A stretch of 64,000 nt of DNA from Microcoleus sp. FACHB-61 (GTDB taxonomy: Bacteria > Cyanobacteriota > Cyanobacteriia > Cyanobacteriales > Microcoleaceae): positions 62,001-126,000 of the forward strand of contig JACJNY010000013.1 of assembly GCA_014695295.1 (NCBI GenBank). The letters are read 5' to 3'. The notes beneath the pieces were generated by a model. That model was given only the letters and a program-made list of their open reading frames with translations. It was not told the DNA's origin and made no database searches. The position numbers were made by a program, and so were the translations under genes. Each line of letters starts with the position of its first letter. Within the stretch, counting starts at the first letter, position 1. Of this stretch, positions 63,187 to 64,000 are shown piece by piece.

Positions 63187-64000
63187 ATGAAAACCATGCA
63201 AAGTGTTCGGTACAACCTAGCTCTCTACATCGTCGGTGGCATCGTCTTCATCATCGCCGCCTTAATTTTAAGACCTTTTGCTATCGTCGGCCCAGGGGAA
63301 CGCGGCGTCATGATGCGCTTCGGCAAAGTTCAAGACGCGATTTTAGATGAAGGCATCCACCCGATTTTACCGATCGTCACTTCTGTAAAAACTCTGAGCG
63401 TGCGGGTACAAAAAACAGATATGAATGCAGATGCAGCATCCAAAGACTTGCAAAAAATTACTACTGATTTGGCAGTCAACTGGAATGTTGACCCCGCCCA
63501 CGTCAATCAAGTTTTTCAACAAATAGGAGACGAAGAACAAATTGTTGCCAGCATTCTGAGTCCGGCCATTTCTGAAGTTCTCAAAGCAGCAACTTCAAAA
63601 AAAACCGCCGAAGAAATTATCACTAAGCGCACGGAACTCAAAACAGAAATCGACAACAGCCTCAAAAAGCGTTTGGAACCTTACGGCGTCATCGTCAGAG
63701 ATGTTTCGTTAATAAATTTTGGGTTTTCTCCAGAATTTAGCAAAGCCATCGAAGCTAAACAGATAGCCGAACAAGAAGCCAAACAAGCAGAGTTTACAGT
63801 TAGAAAAGCAACCCAAGACGCTCAAGCCCAAATTAACCGCGCTAAAGGTCAAGCCGAAGCTCAGCGCTTGCAGCGGCAAACTTTAACTTCAGAAATTTTG
63901 CAGCAGCAAGCGATTGAAAAATGGAACGGTCAGTTTCCGACTGTAATGGGAGGAAGCGGAAGTTTGCCGTTAATTAATATTGCGCCGCCGATCTCTCAAG
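63187..64000 (+). CDS. prohibitin/SPFH-domain membrane protein (3' cut by window edge)
   Basis: The frame starts MKTMQSVRYNLALYIVGGIV, with a single membrane anchor (about 8-28), and runs open to the last base, 271 codons so far. The SPFH/PHB domain is clear: RPFAIVGPGERGVMMRFGKV, EGIHPILPIVTSVKTLSVRV, and TTDLAVNWNVDPAHVNQVFQ. A coiled-coil tail follows (IAEQEAKQAEFTVRKATQDA, AKGQAEAQRLQRQTL). Prohibitin-like proteins form large membrane rings that organise FtsH-type proteases and stabilise membranes. It is divergent from nfi. A second ATG at 63196 is a possible start. No stop or downstream gene is visible. Confidence 0.93.
   Translation, partial: MKTMQSVRYNLALYIVGGIVFIIAALILRPFAIVGPGERGVMMRFGKVQDAILDEGIHPILPIVTSVKTLSVRVQKTDMNADAASKDLQKITTDLAVNWNVDPAHVNQVFQQIGDEEQIVASILSPAISEVLKAATSKKTAEEIITKRTELKTEIDNSLKKRLEPYGVIVRDVSLINFGFSPEFSKAIEAKQIAEQEAKQAEFTVRKATQDAQAQINRAKGQAEAQRLQRQTLTSEILQQQAIEKWNGQFPTVMGGSGSLPLINIAPPISQ

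Overview
The window is chromosomal DNA from a filamentous, chlorophyll-making cyanobacterium, most like Microcoleus/Oscillatoria/Phormidium. Three things support this: chlH (the H subunit of Mg-chelatase); many copies of the HIP1 octamer GCGATCGC (for example 12129-12136 and 12152-12159); and a signalling gene set typical of large Oscillatoriales genomes (AHEINNP-type histidine kinases, multi-PAS/GAF hybrid kinases, FHA proteins). No species-level claim is made. No rRNA, tRNA or CRISPR array was seen.

Layout. 1-8.1 kb: end of gltD, a repeat-rich spacer, priA, a histidine kinase, speE, a tiny Pmp3-type membrane protein, an LpxB-like glycosyltransferase and an ankyrin protein. 8.2-15.7 kb: an array of six same-strand paralogues of about 340 aa, each with four 'YL..NPD....HF..FG...GR' repeats and an RTX-like C-terminus, plus a headless pseudogene cassette and a duplicated tract of about 465 bp. 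16.3-28.2 kb: chlH, two adjacent toxin-antitoxin modules (HicAB, MazF type), a membrane glycosyltransferase divergent from an EamA/SMR-like protein, a DUF6671 protein, glcD and a LOV-domain histidine kinase. 28.7-33.1 kb: purH, then an insertion-sequence graveyard (IS630 with recognisable ends, truncated IS4, truncated ISKra4) and a DUF559 nuclease-like gene. 33.3-38.9 kb: an FHA-Ser/Thr kinase tightly coupled to a GH44 glycosidase, a ferredoxin/metallo-beta-lactamase fusion and an HtrA protease. 39.6-50.2 kb: a three-gene phosphorelay operon headed by a 2748-residue kinase (CBS, cyanobacteriochrome-like GAF, 11 PAS, 2 GAF, kinase, receiver) followed by two receiver-kinases with near-identical receivers. 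50.2-64 kb: an IS630 remnant, palindromic repeats, an AI-2E transporter, ddl, miaB, a solitary C5 DNA methyltransferase, a small membrane protein, two FHA genes (one fused to an FAD oxidoreductase), a KGG stress protein, nfi and the start of a prohibitin/SPFH gene.

How the genes fit together. Housekeeping genes (gltD, priA, speE, chlH, purH, ddl, miaB, htrA) are interleaved with environmental sensing: a likely blue-light LOV kinase, a likely bilin-binding giant kinase and three FHA proteins that imply Ser/Thr phospho-signalling. A possible extracellular programme is represented by the RTX array, GH44 and cell-envelope glycosyltransferases. Spacers carry several families of dispersed palindromes, some sitting at convergent gene ends where they could act as terminators, and one inserted in frame in a coding gene.
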